A model generated the notes under the pieces. It was not told where the DNA came from. It searched no databases and saw only the letters and a program-made list of their open reading frames with translations. A DNA stretch of 64,000 nucleotides from Halomonas lysinitropha. Its GTDB lineage: Bacteria; Pseudomonadota; Gammaproteobacteria; Pseudomonadales; Halomonadaceae. The stretch lies in the NCBI RefSeq assembly GCF_902500215.1, contig NZ_CABVOU010000043.1:102951-166950 (forward strand), in the 5' to 3' direction. A program made the translations under genes and the position numbers. Below, in pieces: positions 15,001-21,000 of the stretch (position 1 is its first letter; the number at the start of each line of letters is the position of its first letter).

Positions 15001-18000
15001 GCTGGTCAGCCTGCCGACGATCGGCACGGCCGAGAGCGGTGCGCCGAACGTCGAGGTCGCGCGGACGAACAACAAGCTCACGCTGAGCTTCGCCGCCACC
15101 TTCACGGATCTGGTGTCCGTCCAGGCCGACGGCTCGGGCCTGCTGACGCTGGCGGCCTCGGCGGAGGACGCCAACCGCGACAACGTCGTGGTCACGGTCG
15201 ACGGCATCGCCCTGCCGCAGGGCCGCTTCACCATCTTCGGCAACGTCCTGACCTTCGTCACCGCCACCGGCGCGCCCGAGTTCCGCGACGGCGTGGTCGA
15301 GGTGGTCTATGACCGGACCCGCGAGGGCTTCGACGGCCTGACGGCCGAGAGCCTGACCGTGCAGGTCGCCGACGACGATGCGCCCGGCGTGCTGATCGAG
15401 GAGTCGGGCGGCACCACCACCGTGATCGAGGGCAAGTCGGTCGGCCAGGTGGGCTATTCCGACAGCTACACGGTGCGCCTGACCAAGCAGCCGGCGGCGG
15501 GCGAGGAGGTGACCATCCGTCTGCGGCCCGATGACACCCGCACCAGCCGCGGGCCGATCGCCTATTTCGCGCCGCAGGTGGCCTTCGTGGCCGGATCGGG
15601 CCAGACGCTCGAGGCCGACGGCACGCTCCTCCTGACCTTCGACGAAACCAACTGGAACGCCGCCCAGACCGTCACCGTCACCGCGGTCGACGACCAGGTG
15701 ATCGACGGCGGCGACACCAAGGCCTTCCCGGACCTGCCGAACGTGCTGAACCGGGTGCGCGGCCCGCTGCTGATCGACGGCGCGGGCGGGCAGGGCTCGC
15801 TCGCCGGGCTGACCGACCCGGTGCTGATGCCGGGCGAGAAGGACCGGCGGCCGACGGATGGCGTCGTGGTCGGCGTCGACGGCGACGGCACCGAAATCTC
15901 CGTCGCGACCGCGGATCTGCCCGACCACATCACCGTGGGCTCGGACGACGACACGCTCCGGAACCTGATCGGCCGCACCCTGACGCTGGCCGAGGAGGCG
16001 AGCGAGTTCGAGGGCGAGTTCCGGCTGATCACCGACGCCGTGTTCGACGGCGACAAGGTGATCCTGACGGTGAACGCGGCCTTCAGCACCGACATCTCCG
16101 GGCTCGGCTTCGCCATCACCGACAACTCGGCCAACTTCTTCGTCGACGAGGCCGACCAGCTCGACTGGCTGACGGCGATCAACGAGGACTCGATCCGCGA
16201 CGAGCGCGGCGTGCTGACCGCGACCCGGATCACCGGCTTCGGCATGGTGCCCGACGTGCTGATCGCCGGCCGGTTGCAGCCCGGCGGCATCAGCTATGAG
16301 AACCTGGAGAACCTGGAGCTGCGCCTGGCCGCCGGCAGCGACGAGCTGACGATCCAGAACACGCATTTCGGCACCACCACCGTCGAAGCCAAGGGCGGCG
16401 ACGATGTGATCCATGTCGACGCCACCTCGGGGCACACCACCCTCAACACCGGGCTCGGCTCGGACACCGTCACGCTCGGCAACCAGGACCCGACGCTGGG
16501 AACGGTGGACCTCGCGGACTTCATCCAGGGCCTGCTGACGATCAACGGCGACCCGCTGATCGCCGAGGTGCGGACCTTCACCGACGGCATCGCCTCGGAC
16601 CAGACCAACGAGGTCCAGTTCGTGACGCTGAACGCCGTGGACGGCAGCTTCAGCCTGACGCTCGGCGACGAGACCACCGCCGCCATCGACTATCCCGCGG
16701 CCGGCACGCCGCCGAGCGCGGCCACCGTGCGCGCGGCGCTCGAGGCGCTGGAGTCGGTCGGCACCGGCAATGTCGAGGTGCTGCGCGACGGCGCCAGCTA
16801 CCGGATCGAGTTCGTCAACGCCAAGGCGGAGACGGACCTCGCCGAGATCATCGTCGACTCGGCCGCGCTGGTCCCGCCGGTGGAGGACGACGAAGTCACG
16901 CTTACCGACAGCGCCGACACGCTGGCCAATCGGCTGCTGCTGACGCAGCATTCGATCACCGGGCTCGGCATGCTGAAGGTGAACGAGGTGCAGGTCGTGA
17001 CCGTGGATGCGTCCGGCGGCAGCTTCATGCTGGGCTTCGGCGGCAAGACCACCGGCGCGCTGGCGCACGACGCCTCCGCGGCCGAGGTGCAGGCGGCGCT
17101 CGAGGCGCTGGCCACCATCGGCACCGGCAATGTCGCGGTCAGCCGGATGGCGACCGCGACCGACCTGGGCGGCGCGGCCGGCGGCGACGGCAATGACGGC
17201 TCGATCTATGTGCTGCGCTTCCAGGGCGAGCTTTCGGCGCAGGACCTCGACGAGGTCACCGCCGGCGATATCGACCTCGCGGCGCCGATCCACGGCACCG
17301 GCGAGACCGCGGAGGCGGGCGCGGTGGCGCACATCAAGGTCCACACCCGGACCGACGGCACCGCCGAGAATCCGGTCGACGAGGTGCAGTCGCTGAAGAT
17401 CGACGCGGACAGCGGCAGCTTCCTGCTCGACTTCGCCGGCGAGATCACCTCCGAGATCACCGTCGCCGCCGGGGAGACCTTCGACAACATCGTCGCGGCG
17501 CTGGACGGGCTGTCCAGCTTCGTCGCTGGCCCCTTTGCGGACCCGGATACGGGCGAGCTGGAGGACCTGACGAACAAGAACCTGATCGTGACCGAGGTGA
17601 TCCCGGACCGGCTCTACTCGATCCGCTTCACCACGCCCGTGCTGTCCGATCCGGCGCCGGCTCCGCTGCCTCTCGATCTCGGCGGCCAGGACGTTGCGAC
17701 CATCGTTGCCCGCGGCGACGCGCCGGCGCTGGTCTCGGTTGTGCGCGAGGGCGGCACCGAGGCGGCGACCAACGCGCGCCAGCTCGTCACCGTCGGCGGT
17801 ACCAGCGGCAGCTTCCGCCTCTCGCTCGACTTCACCACCAGCAAGGGCGAGAGCGTCGTCGATGAGGCCGGTTTCGTCACCGACGCGATCCGCGTCGGCG
17901 CCACCGCCTTCGAGGTCGAGAACACGCTGCAGCGCCTGATTCTCGGCAGCCGCTTCGCCTCGGACATCACGGTGCAGAAGACCGCCGGCGTCGACGGCGA

Positions 18001-21000
18001 CGTCTACATTGTCAACTTCGATGGCATCCTCAGGTCCGACGAGGGCGGCGGCGCCATCGTCGGTCTGCTCGAGGTCGGCGACAACAGCACCGACGGCGAC
18101 GTGACGGTGCAGAGCCGCATGGACGGCATCAACTACTACGGCATCGACACGCTGACGATCAACACCGGCTCGGGCGCCGAGACCGTGAGCGTGCAGGGCA
18201 CCACCGCGGACACCACGCTGAACCTCGCCCCGGACGGCGCCATGGACGACGATCAGGTGTTCGTCTCCTCCGACGCCGATCTGGACGCGACGCTGGCCGG
18301 CGACGACCTCGACGGCGACGGCGCGCCGGACTTCGACTTCCTCTCGGGCAACGTCGACCGGGTGGCGGGCGACCTGACGGTGAACGTGGGCGGCGGCAGG
18401 CACCGGCTGATGGTCAGCGACGAGGACGCCGGCGCGGGCGACGACGACGTGCTGATCACCTCAGGCACCGGCAACGAGGTCGAGATCACCGGGCTGGCGC
18501 CAGGGATGATCGCCTATTCGGCCGGCGCCGCCGGCGATTTCGGCAACGGCATCAGTTACTGGACCAGCGGCCACGCCGATACGGTGATGATCAAGGAGAC
18601 CCACAGGCGCGCCGATATCTGGACCATCACCCAGCTAAACACGGGTGCCGGGAACGATACGGTCACCGTCGAGCTCGACGCGGCGACTGACGGCTTCTTC
18701 GCGCTGAATACCCAGCAGGGCGACGACGTCGTGGAGGCCGGAGCCTCGACGCTGGGGCTGGTGATCTTCGGCGGGCTCGAGGACGACACCATCACCGGCG
18801 GCCTGGGCGCGGACATCATCATCGGCGACCAGGGGCGGGTGCATTATGGCACGGGCGACGACCTCGTGCGGCTCGGCGGCGGCGGCCCGGGCGACCGGGT
18901 CAACCCGGTGGCGCAGCCGATCACGCGGATCTTCAACCAGGACGACGACACCGAGACCGGCACCGAAGCGAACGTCTTCAGCAATGACGGCATGGTCACC
19001 GACCTCGGCGGCAGCGACACGGTTCATGGCCTCGCCGGCGATGACATCATTCTGGGCGGCCAGGACAACGACGGCACGGACACCACCCGCCCGGTGATCG
19101 ACGGCATCGAGGTGCTCGGCGACGCGCTGCATGGCGAGGCCGGCCAGGACGTGGTTCTCGGCGACAGCGGCAAGCTGGAGTTCATGGTGCTCGCCAATCC
19201 CGGCGTGGTCATCAGCCGGCTCGAGTCCGAGCGGATCCACGTCGGCGGCTCCGACGTCATCACCGGCGGCACCCAGGACGACCTCTTGATCGGCGGCGCC
19301 GACGGCGACTTCATGGACGGCGGACTCGGGCGCGACCTGGTGCTCGGCGACAACGTGATCCTCGAACGCCGCCTGGCGCCCGACCCGCTGCCCGCGCGGG
19401 ACCCGCGGGTGCGCCAGCTCAACGACGGCCGGATCTATGCGCCCGACGGCTCGCTCGACCTGGACCTCTCGACCCCCTTCGCGGACCCTCGCCACGAGGG
19501 CGCGCCGTGGGCCGAGCTCGCGATCACCGAGCTGCATCACGACGCCGATACGGAAGATCTGAGCAACAACAACTTCGGCGACGACTACATTTCGGGCGGC
19601 GGCGACGACGACATGATCTTCGCCCAGCTCGGGCAAGACGTGGTGCAGGGCGACGGTTCCATCGCCTCGGCGCTCGCCGGCAACCCGGTCGGCGCGGCGC
19701 GCGATGCGGACGGCCAGCTGCTGGTGCAGCCCTCGTTCGAGGCCGCGACGGACGGTGACGACTACATCGAGGCCGGCGGCGGCGACGACATCGTCTTCGG
19801 AAATTTGGGCCAGGACGACATCATCGGCGGCTCCTCGGGGCTGTTCACGCTGGTGACGCCCGGGCAGCGCCCGGACGGCAGCGACATGCTGTTCGGCGGC
19901 GCCGGTCTGCAGATCGAGCGCAATGCGCTGGGCAGCGGCGGGGGCAGCACCGGGTCCCTGATCGCCGATCACGCCAGGGACGCCGATCACATCCTCGGCG
20001 ACAACGGCAACATCTACACCCTGGTCGATGCGGACGGCGCCTTCCTCGCGTTCGCCTACGACTCCGCGGACGACATCGGCTCGGACCCGACCGCGCCGGG
20101 TGAGCCGCAGTCCCGCGGCGAGGAGCGGATCGTGGTGCGCGCGCACAGCCTGCTCGACAGCGTGCCGGGAGACGATACGGCGGGCATCGGGGCGAGCGAC
20201 CTGATCCACGGCGAGGACGGCGACGACGTCATCCACGGCATGCGCGGCAACGACGTGCTCTACGGCGATGGCTGGGACGACGACATCTATGGCGGCACCG
20301 GCCACGACCGCATCTTTGGCGGCAGCGGCGAGGACGGCGTCATCGGCGACGACGGGCGTATCCTCACCGCGCGGAACGGGCTCGCCGAGCCGCTCTACGG
20401 GCTCGGCGCCACGAGCGAGCAGGAGCTCGGACCGGCCAATCCCGTCATCGGCGTATGGGTGGACCTCCACGGGTTCCTGAAGAAGAGCGTGTGGCTGACC
20501 GAGTCCATGGCGGCGTTCGATGACCTGATCTATGGCGGGCTGGGCGACGACTTCCTGCATGGCAGCGGCGGCGATGACGCGATCTCGGGTGCCGAGGCGC
20601 TCGCGCACCTGTACGCCGACACCCGCCCGCTGACGCCCTGGACCGACGCCAACGGCACCGAGCAGACCGGCGCCCTGGCCTACGACCCGGTCAGCCGTAA
20701 GCTGATCGAGTTCTTCGATCCGGTGCTCGCCGCGGCGCAGCCGTTCTACGACGCCGAGAATCCGCGGCTGCGCATCGAGGGCTTCGTCCTGAACTTCGAG
20801 ACCTTCGACGAGACCGACAGGCTGATCGAGGACGGCAAGGACCGGATCTTCGGCGGCGAGGGCAACGACGCGCTGTTCGGCGGCACAGGCAAGGACCGTC
20901 TGTTCGGCGGTATGGGCGACGACTACCTGCAGCTCGACGATAACCTCGGCACCAACGACGGCCTGAACGACACCAGCGACGACGCGACCCGTCCGGCGGA

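Noticed and set aside
13727..18403. Very long minus-strand open frame (about 1,558 codons) opposite the giant gene, with others at 8489-11323 and 18635-21814
   Set aside because: Composition is dominated by Arg, Ala, Val, Asp and His with no domains or signal sequences. Such frames arise opposite G+C-rich repetitive genes; the plus strand has recognisable domains throughout.
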